Shown here piece by piece: positions 41,015 to 51,708 of a stretch of DNA of 64,000 bases. The stretch is from Eretmocerus hayati. Its lineage: Eukaryota; Arthropoda; Insecta; Hymenoptera; Aphelinidae. The translations under genes were made by a program, and so were the position numbers. Under the pieces are notes generated by a model. That model was not told the DNA's origin and did not search any database. It was given only the letters and a program-made list of their open reading frames with translations. The stretch is taken from assembly GCA_029851415.1 (NCBI GenBank), contig CM056742.1, forward strand, positions 145,457,121 to 145,521,120. Reading direction: 5' to 3'. The first letter of the stretch is position 1, and every line of letters begins with the position of its first letter.

Positions 41015-41948
41015 TGGGCGTTTTTCTGGAACTTTTACACCGGCTGGAATACAGCTATGGATGATGATATAAGAGAACAATCAAATCTATCGGCCCCAAT
41101 CGAAGTGAAAATATCATCATCCAAGTCTCAAAATGACATATCTTTGGCCTCTGTATGATCAGAGGAAGTTGATTCATTCTAGCTCACTCAAAGAGAGAAA
41201 ATGTGGGCAAGATCCTGTGGAAATACTTGGTACTTTCGTGCAGTCTTACGGATATTCTGGTGATGCCGCGCAACTTTTCGGGTTGATTCAAGCTGCATTT
41301 GGTGGATAATATATTGAAGAAAAATGACCCAAAAGCGCGATGGTGTGCTACCAATTCAGCCAAAACTGTATGACTTTGAAAATTGGGAATAAAAAATCAG
41401 TCATGTCTCGTTCAACTCAATGATGATTACGCCAAGCTCCTGCCGTGACTCTGAACGCAATTTTTGGAATGCATATCTAAAGTAGATGCAATTGCGAAGA
41501 TATTGCGACGAGTCTCGTGTAGGTGCGATATTTCTGTCTAGAATACGACCGTTCTGAAGTGAAATTGAAAAAACGTGACTTACGGGAAAAATTCAGTTTC
41601 TCTGATTCCACATTGGCGGATCGAATTCTATGTTGATAAAACCAATTGTTATCGAATACCCTGAGCCTACAAAGCTGCAAAAAGGCCAAGGCATTCGTTG
41701 GAATTGTCAATCTAGCCAAATAATTGCTTAGGAAATTCTGGAAAATCGGCGAAAAACTACTTTTTCTTCGACTCATTAACGTGATTTTGGCGATGCCACT
41801 TACTCTATATGAGTTTCAATAGTGGATTTGTAACTCTCAATACTACACAAATATGTGAGCAAAAGGTCCCAGGTGTGCGTTGAGCGGTTTTCATTTTTCG
41901 TTTTTCAACGATTTTCAGCAAAGTGCAAAAGTTCCAGAGAAACGCTCA
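41015..41948. mobile_element. TA-flanked inverted-repeat DNA transposon
   Basis: The left end TGGGCGTTTTTCTGGAACTT and the inverse of the right end (TGAGCGTTTCTCTGGAACTT) match over about 28 bases with three or four differences, extending to TTTACAC/TTTGCAC. Each end is flanked by TA. No transposase frame; the one open frame inside (minus, 41477-41776) has no recognisable motif. It ends about 70 bases before the start codon of the next gene. Confidence 0.65.
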
Positions 41949-42015
41949 TATTCCAGAATCTAATCATCAATGACTTCAAATTTTACTAGGGTCAAATAAT
42001 CCTCGTACTACTAAT

Positions 42016-43688
42016 ATGTCGAGAAAATCTGTCAAATTTGCAACCACTAATTTGACAGAATATCGTGAAACTTCATTATCTATCAACAGTGGAAATTCTA
42101 GCGATGAAGGTCAGTTTTTTCAGTTTTTCTTGAACTTATGAATCTATGAATTCTACTTTAAAAAATTATTGATTCTGATAGATTCTATCAATGAAGTTTA
42201 CGATATGATGGTTCATGATGAAAACAAAGACGTTATATGCTTGGGCAACTTCCCAAACTCACAGAGCTTGGATAGGAAAACGCAGGTAATATTATTGAAT
42301 ACAATGAAATATTTTTTGTTGGACTTCCAGTATGTTCCATTATTATGAAGGTTGCATTACCAGTTCCATTTAAGCTTTGCGAGGTTTCTTTAAAGAGACA
42401 TTTTAGAATTGCCTCCACATTTTTTGACAGGTTTACTGGGGAGGTGTAAATTGTAGCATTTTCTTTGTGGAGTATACAATATAAATGTCTCTATAACCCG
42501 TTTTGCTCATAGTTTCATCATTTTCATCTCAATATTTTTCAACTGATAAGTTCGCGCATACTGAAACGTATCTCAAAACATGAAGGATACCTCATCTCAA
42601 ATGCCTAAAAAAGAAAGTCAAATTATATTTTGAAATTCCTCAGAACAGATCCTGAATGCACATTGTATCTGTGTTCGGAACCCAATTCATGAAAATCGAT
42701 TGAGCTTAAATGCTTTTTTTCACATAATGTAAATCCAAACGATTTTTTTGTCGCGTTTACGAAGATATTGCACTTACTCGTGAACGAGTATCTTTCATCT
42801 TTTGTTGCGATGAAGCAGTACCTGATGCAGTCACATAATTAGATTCAGAGACTTTTCAGAGACTTTATAATGAAAATCGACTTTAACTTCTCATCCATAC
42901 AGGGTGAAGATTCGAATGGAACGTGGGTAAAAAATCGCAGATTAATAAGGCACGTAATTCCAATCAAAAATAACACCAACGGCTATGGTACAAATGGTAG
43001 GAACGATTTTGTTGTGATATACATTTTGACGTATCAATTACAACATTTTTATTCTATCGCAGGTTTTACCAAAATAAATTCTCAATGTTCCAACGGCTAC
43101 GATTACGATCACAAAATGAAAAACTTGACTTTCATGGAGTCGGAATGTCAAAAAATGACAGAGAACATTTCTTATTTGAAACAGCAAATAAAAAACAGGG
43201 ATGCTGCAATCGCATTTCTGATTCATGAGAGAGAAATTCACCTGAAAAAACTTGAAGCGTACGATCAGAATCAAAATCAGATGACGGGTTTTGAAACGAA
43301 GTGGAACTCAATCAAGGATGATTCCACTGAGGCTATGGGAAAAAATCCATCGGTTGTGAATCGACAGTCGACCAAAATATCCAGCTCGGTTGCATGTAAG
43401 GACTTTGAAGGTATCGAAAACAAAGTCCGTCTTGCAACTATTGACTCGGGTTTATATCCAGATACCACAATGGTTTCAACACAATCGACTAAACTAACAC
43501 CCGACGTTAGCGTCAAGAACCGAAAATACGTTGACAAACTAGTGACCACAAACAAGGAAGCACAAGGTTTGCAACATTTATCATTTGTTTTATCCTTACA
43601 ATATCTGAATGACTGGCGGTACCCAATCAAGCGTAAAAAAATCCCGAGAATCTCGCTGATCAAGAAGTCGGGTATGGAAACATTTTAA
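42016..43688 (+). CDS. Unrecognised coiled-coil protein, at least 4 exons
   Basis: I do not recognise the family. Exons 42016-42109, 42182-42285, 42903-42996 and 43063 onward join in phase with GT-AG junctions. The start reads MSRKSVKFATTNLTEYRE. A coiled coil follows at about residues 124-165 (ESECQKMTENISYLKQQIK, HEREIHLKKLEAY), then a Ser/Thr-rich segment with two QSTK repeats (RQSTKISS, TQSTKLTP). The short intron 42997-43062 (66 bases) is in frame without a stop, so the ORF reads through it. The 3' end is uncertain: the frame closes at 43688, or a donor at 43567 may splice to about 43670, where another open frame (YGNILIEGECKAEKNMNNMG) continues to the palindrome at 43801. The composition suggests a cytoskeletal, kinetochore or nuclear protein, which is only a guess. 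A transposon ends just upstream. Confidence 0.62.
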
Positions 43689-43800
43689 TTGAGGGAGAGT
43701 GTAAAGCCGAAAAGAATATGAACAATATGGGTCTCTGTGTTCAAGATAATGATTGTATAGTGCCTTCATTTTCTCCGCGACCTCATAATGTTTGTCGAAT

Positions 43801-43836
43801 AATTACATACGTATCGATATCGATACGTATGTAATT
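43801..43836. repeat. Perfect 36-base palindrome
   Basis: The segment reads the same on both strands, with the core ATCGATATCGAT and ends AATTACATAC / GTATGTAATT. It has no spacer. It marks the left edge of the repeat cluster that follows the coiled-coil gene. Confidence 0.9.
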
Positions 43837-43911
43837 GAGTTCGAACTAAAATATTTTTTGCAACTTTGTGCGCGAAGTTGTAAAAAAATGAGACTTCTCT
43901 TCATTATTTAC

Positions 43912-44022
43912 AGTGCGAGAAGTAATGCGTGAATGTTCTCGCACAGTTTTACATTTACGCACTGGTGAAGTGTGCGTAAATGTTACTTCTCGCTCTAATG
44001 CATTTTCATTCACGCACAGCTC
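43912..44022. repeat. Foldback repeat related to the next element
   Basis: ACATTTACGCA and TGCGTAAATGT face each other around 43968, and GCGAGAAGTAA / TTACTTCTCGC words flank them. The same words (GTGCGTGAAT, CTTCTCGCAC) build the larger foldback at 44140-44397, so this looks like a rearranged or partial relative. Confidence 0.6.
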
Positions 44023-44139
44023 CAAAATATGATGTCAAGTCATCCCTCTGAATTTGGCCTTTCTTGAAAACTCCGTTCTCAAGATGATCTTGCTCGGACA
44101 GTGGTGCATTTAATCACAACTTCGCGCTCAGTTGCAAAA

Positions 44140-44397
44140 AATAGTATACGCAACACGTGCGAGGAGTTTCCGCACACGTTGCCAACTCGCGCGAGAAGTA
44201 ACATTCACGCACACTTCGAAACTTCTCGCACACCCAGAAGTACATATTTACGCACGCTCGCGAAGCGAGCGTGCGTAAATGTGTTCTTCTGGTTGTGCGA
44301 GAAGTTCCAAAGTGTGCGTGAATATTAACTTCTCGCACTCGTTTGGCAACTTGTGCGGAAATTGACCTTCTCGCACTTGTTGCGTAATATACTATTA
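44140..44397. mobile_element. Palindromic foldback MITE, about 258 bases
   Basis: The two halves are inverted copies over nearly their full length. The centre is TTTACGCACGCTCGC, a 3-base loop GAA, and the exact reverse complement. The outer ends read AATAGTATACGCAAC and, inverted, AATAGTATATTACGCAAC. Open frames exist on both strands, but they mirror each other and result from the palindrome. I could not define a target-site duplication. Confidence 0.75.
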
Positions 44398-44664
44398 GTT
44401 CGTACACGAAAATTTTTGAACAATTTTCTCTCTATATCTTTTTCGCATTCTCCTTTTGATCAATTTCCTTAATTTTTTGTCCCCGGGAGAGTTAAGGGTT
44501 TCAATCAATTAACCTATCACTTATTGATAGGTGTCGCTTTGATTTGAGTTTTCCATCAACGCTGGTGGGAATATTTATAAATAAGTAGTCATTGCTTAAG
44601 CGTGATCATATTCTCCGAGCTAATCATACTTGAGAATTGTTCCACGGAGATCACAAGTAATGTT

Positions 44665-45269
44665 TAGATATTTACTTTTTTTTTTTTTTTTTTTTTTTTA
44701 AAGCATTGAAATCTCGTTTGAGATTTATCAACTACAAATAATTACACATAATCATAGAAGATCATCATATCATACACATTATCGATAATAATCATACATC
44801 ATTCTTGGTACTTATGTCTAGATAATTATATACGCAAATCGCAAGCCTTGATAAATTCGATTATATGCTTAAATGCTTCGATAGAAGGTTTTTCTAGCAA
44901 AATAGAAATTTTCATCGGTAGCTGTAGCTTGATTCTGAGTAAAGATCTTATAAGTTTGGTCCTTTTCTCGTCAAATTGTGAACACTGCCAGAGTACATGA
45001 TCAAGTGTTTGGTCGTATTCGCCACAACTACATGTCGGGTTATTGATGATGTTTACTCTTGCTAACGAGGCGGCCAACCCATAGTGGTTTGATCTGCATC
45101 TGTTGATCGTTACTATGAGTTCGCGTGAGAGTTTTTTGTTCTTGTACCACGGTTTGGCAGAATCATCGAAGTAGTTTTCGAAAAACTCTTCCCCCGTATA
45201 AAGACTTGAGGCAATCAGTGAACTTACAGAATTTACCTGCATCTCTTTACGGAAAATAGATATTTACTT
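44665..45269 (-). mobile_element. 5'-truncated non-LTR retrotransposon with 13-bp target-site duplications
   Basis: TAGATATTTACTT occurs at 44665-44677 and again at 45257-45269. Between them is a minus-strand insert of 579 bases ending in an oligo(A) tail (the T-run at about 44676-44699). This is the signature of target-primed reverse transcription. The insert holds only the 3' end of the element's second ORF, so it is dead on arrival. Confidence 0.88.
44826..45256 (-). pseudogene. C-terminal fragment of a LINE ORF2 polyprotein
   Basis: The frame is open from the insertion edge to the stop at 44826. It reads VTINRCRSNHYGLAASLARV, then a CSCG...H...C motif (PTCSCGEYDQTLDHVLWQCS) that is typical of the zinc-knuckle-like region after the reverse transcriptase and RNase H domains of insect non-LTR elements. 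No reverse transcriptase or endonuclease remains. The ATG at 45242 is incidental. Confidence 0.8.
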
Positions 45270-46578
45270 GAACTAAGGTAAATGTACCAATGAAGGAACA
45301 CTTTTTCGGGGGTCCCGGGGTCGGGAGCGTATTCTGACTCCGTAAGAGCTGTTGGATCGGAATTAAAATAAGCATTTGATAGAAAAATGTCTCTAGAATA
45401 AGCTCAATTTTTTTCATGACCTTAGAAGCAGTACAAAAAATATAATAAATCAATTACGGAAGCGTTGCAATGTCCCAATGAAGGAACACCTTTTTTGCCT
45501 GTGTCCGTATGGTGAAACACTCGTGTCCCAATGGTGAAACGCGGTATTTACGGCACCTAGAATATTTAAGAACCTCATCCCCACGTAACTCTGAGTAGTC
45601 GAGGGGTTTTCTAATAAATATTAGAGATATTGGGTTTGAGCAGAAGAGCGATTCCATGTATGCATGTATCGAAATGAGCTTTTATTTTCATGAATCCGAG
45701 AGTCAAAAACGTTATATAGGGTAATCTGAGCACTTCCACTGAACGATTAGTTCGATTTCTCAGCATTGGAAAGTTTCCCATTTGTGTGCAAGATTGGATA
45801 CTAAAATTGTATCAAGTGAAAATGAAAACTGAACATTTCAAGATCTTAATTAATGATCACACATGTCGTGTAATTATACTGTTGGATGTATAAATTATCC
45901 ATTATGAGTGATGACGAGACTCACAATTTGACTGAATTCTCGTTTATGGCCAGACTGTTTGTTATCGCCGATTTGCTATAACCGGACTCGACTCTACATT
46001 GATTTATTATTGAAACCAAACAAATAATCGTGAATTGTTGGTCGACACTGGAGTCATTATAATCGGACACTACTCTATAAGTTCGATGGTTTACATGACG
46101 ACGTATGAGAGTTGAGAGTGAAAAGAACGAAAATTGGAGCGAATGGTGCACGGGTTGCTAGGAATGAGTCTGAATTCGTGATTCAGGTCAGCCACGGAAT
46201 TATTGTGAGATGTGTTTTGAGCACTTCGAGGATCAATATTCCTGCTGAAATCGGAACTGCCATTTGGGAGGCTCTTCAAAAAAGTCCAAAAAGCAAGTTT
46301 TCCGCCACCTTCCGACCTTCCTCGCTCCATACGAGCTCAAACAGGACGCGTTCTTAGAAAAATTTGTGGATTCCATTTTGTAAGTAGTTCTCAAAAAGTT
46401 GAAAGAAATATGTTCTCGTTTCATCACTTGAAACTCGACTGGTGGAGATAAGAGAGGGGCTTTTTTATCAAAAATCATATTTCTCCCGCTTTCTCGCTCT
46501 CCAGCTCAAACAACCCATGTTTTTTCGAAGGACGGGTAGGAACCTTTTTTGAAGATCTTAAAAACTTGCAGGAAAGGG

Positions 46579-46622
46579 CCTCGGTTTATCCTATGAAACT
46601 CACCTCGGTTTATCCTATGAAA
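46579..46622. repeat. Short tandem duplication
   Basis: CCTCGGTTTATCCTATGAAA occurs twice, 24 bases apart (46579-46598 and 46603-46622). Confidence 0.8.
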
Positions 46623-46951
46623 TCCACCAATTAAAGAGATTAGAGGTTCTCTCACAAATATTCATATTTTTCCTGTAACTTCCCTCTGTTACTTACTTAT
46701 AAATCGGGAAAGATTATATTCCATCGAAATTTCCGTAGGTTGACTTTGTATAGCCCGTCGAAAGTCAAATACAGATATTCTTACAGAAGTCACAAATATT
46801 TTCTTCAGAAGTTCCTGGTCGTCTATGTATATTAGTATCTTCGTCTCGCATCCCCTCAGTATGTGCTTTGTAATGTTGAAAATCGTGTTCATGCGGTACC
46901 AAGAAAGCATCTCCAAATCGCTCCGAAGGTGGTTTTTTTGTTATATGGCGT

Positions 46952-47041
46952 GTGACCACGATATTTCTGGTAAAATTTGGAGGTTATCCCCATGCCCTGC
47001 GCTTGTGCATGTATTTTTTGTCCAAAATATCGTGGTCACAT
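46952..47041. repeat. Hairpin-forming inverted repeat
   Basis: TGTGACCACGATATTT (about 46952) and AAATATCGTGGTCACA (about 47026) are exact reverse complements of 16 bases separated by about 58 bases. Possibly a solo miniature element inside the larger one. Confidence 0.7.
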
Positions 47042-47112
47042 GGTATACTATAAACCGAATAAGGAAGATTCTAGCGTGAAGAGCACCTAGGAGAATGGAA
47101 ACTTGGGAAATA

Positions 47113-48117
47113 CCGCCAACCGGGGTAACTTTGGAACAAAAATTCATTTTTTTCCTTAAACCTCGTGAAACTTGTACGTCTTGCATCAGAAGCGGGTTGT
47201 ATCTGTAGTCAAACGAAAGCTTACAGTCTCGGCTTTCGATTGAGGTGCTTATAAGTTCCATTTGGACATATCTGGTTGGAGCAATGAGCGCGGAAAGTCA
47301 TGTTCCAAAGTTAGACACGGACTGGGGTAACTTTGGAACAGGAATTGTTATCATTATTTATTCGTCAATTGATTCATAAACTAGGTCACGCCATCGATTT
47401 TCATCATCAGTAATCGAAAGCTGAGTGTCTTAGCTTTCCATTGACCTATTATAAAAGTCCATTCGGTTGAATTTAACTTCTATAATCGAGCATAGACACC
47501 ATCAGCATACCTCAGTGCCCGCGTCACGACTAACTCTCAAGGAGGAAAATACCTTCACAGTCGGTTTCTGACGAAAACTGACATAACTTGGCTTCCATGG
47601 GTCGAAATGAGACGTTCTTTAGCTCATTTTGAAGCTCTCATCAATGGCTACTCAAGTATGTAGAATTCAAGGATGGTATGAATCTTGGGGAATGATTGAG
47701 AGTACATGACTAAGTGTTCCAAAGTTATCCCGGTTTCTGAAAAAAATACATACTTGTCAGTTTTTACTCTACAAAATTGAAACTTCGTGGAAATACTCCA
47801 TTGTAACAATGGATTCGTCCAGATATGTGTACAGACAAGTGAAATCTAGCTCAGCTATCTCGAATTTGACCTACTAACGTCAGAACCACACCACTTTTTT
47901 CCGAGAGACTGTTTGTTGGGTTGAAAAGGCACTTATGAAGAAGTCAGCTTGTAAACGGATTAATAGCTGATGGAGGCCCTCGCGCCGATGTAAAACATCA
48001 TTTATGCTTGTCCCAAGTGTAAGGGACCGGTATTAAGGCCTCAGGATCATCTGCCTAGCCAACTGTGCGTGATAACCACTCTTTCATGTATTGTTCCAAA
48101 GTTGCCCCGGTTGACGG
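47113..48117. mobile_element. Nested 1.0 kb TA-flanked inverted-repeat element
   Basis: The left end CCGCCAACCGGGGTAACTTT and the inverse of the right end (CCGTCAACCGGGGCAACTTT) match except at two positions, continuing through GGAACAA. Both ends are flanked by TA. The motif GGGGTAACTTTGGAACA recurs in plus orientation at about 47324, in minus orientation at about 47715, and as a degenerate minus copy at about 47301. There is no transposase frame. It sits inside the 45276-50158 element. Confidence 0.72.
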
Positions 48118-48653
48118 TAAGTATCACCCTAGTGTCACATAGATAAGAGAAGATAATCGACTTCTGCCTCATGATCTTGGAATGATTATATATTTCTTCC
48201 CAGACATCAAAACTAATGATCGAGTTGAGAGCTTCGTGGTTCCCGTATTTGTATTTCAATGGTATGTACAAAGGTTTCGATGGTATGTCCTATCCTCACT
48301 GAGAATAAAATATTGCCGTCGGAACAATACGACTGTATTGTTACGTGGTATTGCCGTCAGACCAATACTGGATTGTCACCACAGCAAAATGATTTTGTTA
48401 TTGCACCAATTTGGCACGAATAACCTAAAAAATCGTTGGATTATATTTGTCCCTTTGCGGTGCTATTCCGTGCAAAAAATTGGTAGCTTTTTGTAGCAAA
48501 ATGAGCGTAATGTGACTGTTAACCCAGTAAGTATCGGAGCATTCGGAATATACGCGTTATATTTAACTATTCTGGCTCTAATACCAGATCACAAAACCGT
48601 TCTGATAGATTGATGCGATAACAAAATCGGTATTGTTCTGCAGCAAATACCAT

Positions 48654-48695
48654 TTTGGTCGTACGACAATACGCATGGCCGTACGACCAAAATTT
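48654..48695. repeat. Inverted repeat within the transposon cluster
   Basis: TTTTGGTCGTACG and CGTACGACCAAAA are exact reverse complements of 13 bases with a spacer of about 15 bases. A smaller hairpin (AACAATAC ... GTATTGTT) lies near 48321-48341. Confidence 0.65.
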
Positions 48696-50158
48696 TTTTC
48701 TCAGTGCTCCATGAAAGTCGATGCGGAACAAGATTTGCAATTAACAACTATGAAACAGGGGGAAATTACGGAAATCATATGGTTTTTGACGAAAGAACTT
48801 CTAATCTTTCCAACAGGCGGGTCTTCGGGATAAAGCTGCAATATATTCTCCTGCAATTCCTCAAGATCTGCAGCAAAGATCTCGAGAAAGATCTCCTCAC
48901 AGCCCGTTTCAGATGTAGAATAAGAGAGGGGGGAAAATATGATTTTCGATGAAAAAGCCTATTATCTCTTCAACAGGTGGATTCTACGGAATGAAACGAG
49001 AACACGTTTTTTCGCAATCATTCAAGACGTACAAAAAAGGTCTCCACATATTTCTGAAAAAAAGGGCCCTGCTTGAGCAGTAGAGCAAGAAAGGTCGGGG
49101 AGTGGCAACAAAACACTTTTTTCGGAAAACAGCTCAGGAAGCGTTTTCGATTCTAGCTGCAATATAATCCCAGAAATCTCCAGAAACATATCTCACCATA
49201 ATTCCGCCACAATAATTCCGTGGGTGGTCTACACTACGAATTCAGACTCTCCCGTAGAGACCTGAGACTGATGTGGAAACAGAGCTTCTGGTGGAAAGCA
49301 ACGAGTTAACACGTTTGCGGCGGCGGACCCACCAGTGGACCCCGCGTTGTCCCTCTGTGTGCTGAAAACGTTAATCTTGTGAGAACTAACATCCCACTGG
49401 AACCACCGGTGGGTCCCATCGCACACAAAGAAGGAACAGAAATCTTTGACTCCGCAAAGATCATGTTAAGAGATCAAAGTATGGCGAATTTATGTGCCTG
49501 TATCGACGGTATTCGCGCTGTGCGTAAAGATTCAATTATGAATTAACGAGAAAATTGTGATTATCAACTACTTCAAAACCACCGAGGAAGGAGTTCATTA
49601 CCTTTTGGAGAGTGGAAGTGCAAGTCAACTCGAATTCTAGGATCGTTGTTCCTTCATAGGGGCATATCCAAGGAATCGTGTCCCTAATTAGAAAAACCGA
49701 AAATTTGCTGTTCCTTCATTGGGACATGCCCGAAAAAAGTCGCTCAATGGAGGCACAGTCTTCAAATAAATAGAAAAAATATCACATTTGTGTCCAATCG
49801 TGGAGTTTCTTCAAGTTTAGACCATGAACTATGATACCTGATAAGAGAAACACGTTTCAGAAGCCTTGTGTGATAACTATCAACAATATGAGAAAGTGAC
49901 TTTTTGGTGTAACGGTGAAGGTCAATTGGCCCAAAAGCGCCCGATTCGGCACCCTCCCCTTCTCGATTTTTCCCTTGGAATGATTGCTCAGAAATAATCA
50001 TTGTGCCTATCGTACTATCAAGATAAGTCAGTGAACTTCAAGTTAGAATTTTTTCGCATTCATTTTAAATTATTGTATGTCTCTACCGAGGATATTTTTG
50101 AAGTGTTTCACGATTGGAACCAAAATCACGAGGTGTTCCTTCATTGGTACTTTTACCT

Positions 50159-50769
50159 TATAACTTAACCGCATCGTCGAGGTGTCATGATGAAATTCCG
50201 GATCTTGAGTTTAGTGTCTATCATATAGACTGCAGTAATCACCATAAAAGTGACTGATTTTATGAGCGCGCATTGCGGAGCACTTGAAAAATCCATATAG
50301 CGCGTCATTTTGCTGATACGTTGAAAGAACTTATTACACATATTATAGAGGAGAACGCCCTGCTGTTTAAGAGGATGTATAAACTTTCCAAATAATTTAT
50401 AATATTGACAACTTATAACCGTTTATCTTCATTTCAACATAATAAAATCACCATTGTTATTTTTTAATAGTCCGAATCCCAAGATAAGTCAAGTTATCTT
50501 GCAAGTAATCAGACAGAAAGTAGTGTAATATGATAAGAAATGCGTGTGTGTGGAAAAAGTAACTACCTCGAGAACTATCTTGTACTTATTGTAATGCATG
50601 ACTCCAATATAGACAAAATTATGGACGTATTCGCCCCATGCTTGAAACTTGCCTAGTTCTTGAGATTTTGTACTTTTAACAAATTTCTCTCTAGGATAAG
50701 TAATAGTGGCGGCTTGTATTCTTGTGATATTTAACTTTCGTCCTTGTATCCTAATATATGTTTTTCTAG
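50159..50769. other. Short interval between the transposon end and the dsRBP-like gene
   Basis: AT-rich, with no exon that would supply the missing 5' part of the following gene. The only strong splice-like signal is the acceptor TTTTTCTAG at its right edge. Confidence 0.5.
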
Positions 50770-51708
50770 TGAAAGTCAACAAGGAACAAGAAAAAGTTTG
50801 CACCAACCAACGCCTCAGAGAGACCATTCTACCCAAGAATGCGATCGCAATTTTGAATGAAATGAAAGTCGGAGTTCAATTTACAATTTCGAAGTTTCAG
50901 TCAATTTTTCCTGGACACTCATTTATTGCTTATGCTCAGGTAAGGACATGAGTAAGTTCCCGAATCATGAATCTTGCATCAAAATAGACTGCTATGCAGC
51001 AAATGAGTTCTTCTCTAAACAGATTGCAGGGAAAACATACACTGGTCTTGGTGCATCGATACAAATGGCTCGCCAAAATGCTGCGGAAGCGGCTTTTAAA
51101 AGCTTGTCGCTGGAAAAAATGACAATGGACGCAGCAAAGAGTTCTTATGATATAAAAATTGAAAAAAATGTTAGTGATGAGGTTCCAAGCACGGAAGTGA
51201 AAACATTCGATGATCTCTCATGGCACTCTCTTGCTAGTTTTGCTTTGTATAAACTTTTTTTGCAATGGCAAAGTCAAGGTGATGTCGTCCCTATTCTTCA
51301 ATCGGGTGCCATAGTTTCCAAAATGGAGAAGGAGTTAGATATCAAACCTCGGCTGATCAAAAAAACGTCATACCCCACTCAGAATGTATCTCCACTCGCG
51401 CTGCTGTACCAAAAGAGACCTGATCTTATCTATAGTGAAGTTAGTCGCGGTGCAAATTCTGTCAACTCTTTCACTATATCTTTTGAAATCAACGGTCAGA
51501 TATTCTCGGGAACCGGTAAGTCGAACGCTCAATTTTTCCTCTATTCCTCGATTTGTCAATCAGTGCTTGTGAACCCGTTCGATTTCCTCTGATTGCAGCA
51601 AGGTCCAAAAAGGATGCCAAAATACAGGCAGCCAAAAATGCCCTTCGTACTTTATACAACGTTGTATATCCCGAGGAGATGAAATTTGAAAATTCCACTA
51701 CAGTATGA
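50770..51708 (+). CDS. Tandem paralogue of the dsRNA-binding protein, 3' exons only
   Basis: Three exons, 50770-50939, 51023-51515 and 51599-51708, encode about 257 residues with no stop. They mirror the last three exons of the gene at 53360-57317: the first is the same length (170 bases), the last is the same length (110 bases), and all intron phases match. Two dsRNA-binding domains are visible: PKNAIAILNEM...MARQNAAEAAFKSL and LALLYQKRPDL...SKKDAKIQAAKNALRTLYNV. Only the second domain has the basic KKDAK helix start. The linker LASFALYKLFLQWQSQGDVV is also kept. The TTTTTCTAG acceptor is intact but no upstream exon or start codon is visible, and a 4.9 kb transposon ends 611 bases upstream. 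It is either a 5'-truncated copy (pseudogene) or a functional gene with distant 5' exons. Confidence 0.75.

Larger units (their letters stand above)
45276..50158. mobile_element. Large (4.9 kb) TA-flanked inverted-repeat element with repeated end motifs
   Basis: The left end AGGTAAATGTACCAATGAAG and the inverse of the right end (AGGTAAAAGTACCAATGAAG) match over at least 26 bases with one difference, and both are flanked by TA. The motif CCAATGAAGGAACA recurs near the left end in plus orientation (about 45288 and 45475), and in minus orientation near the right end (about 49650, 49715 and 50136). Such paired direct repeats within inverted ends resemble the IR/DR layout of some Tc1/mariner elements. 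No long open frame is present inside, so it is non-autonomous. It has been invaded by other repeats. Confidence 0.68.

Noticed and set aside
44101..44407. Overlapping frames on both strands of similar length and sequence
   Set aside because: They encode nearly the same peptide because the DNA is a palindrome; no splice context or known motif.
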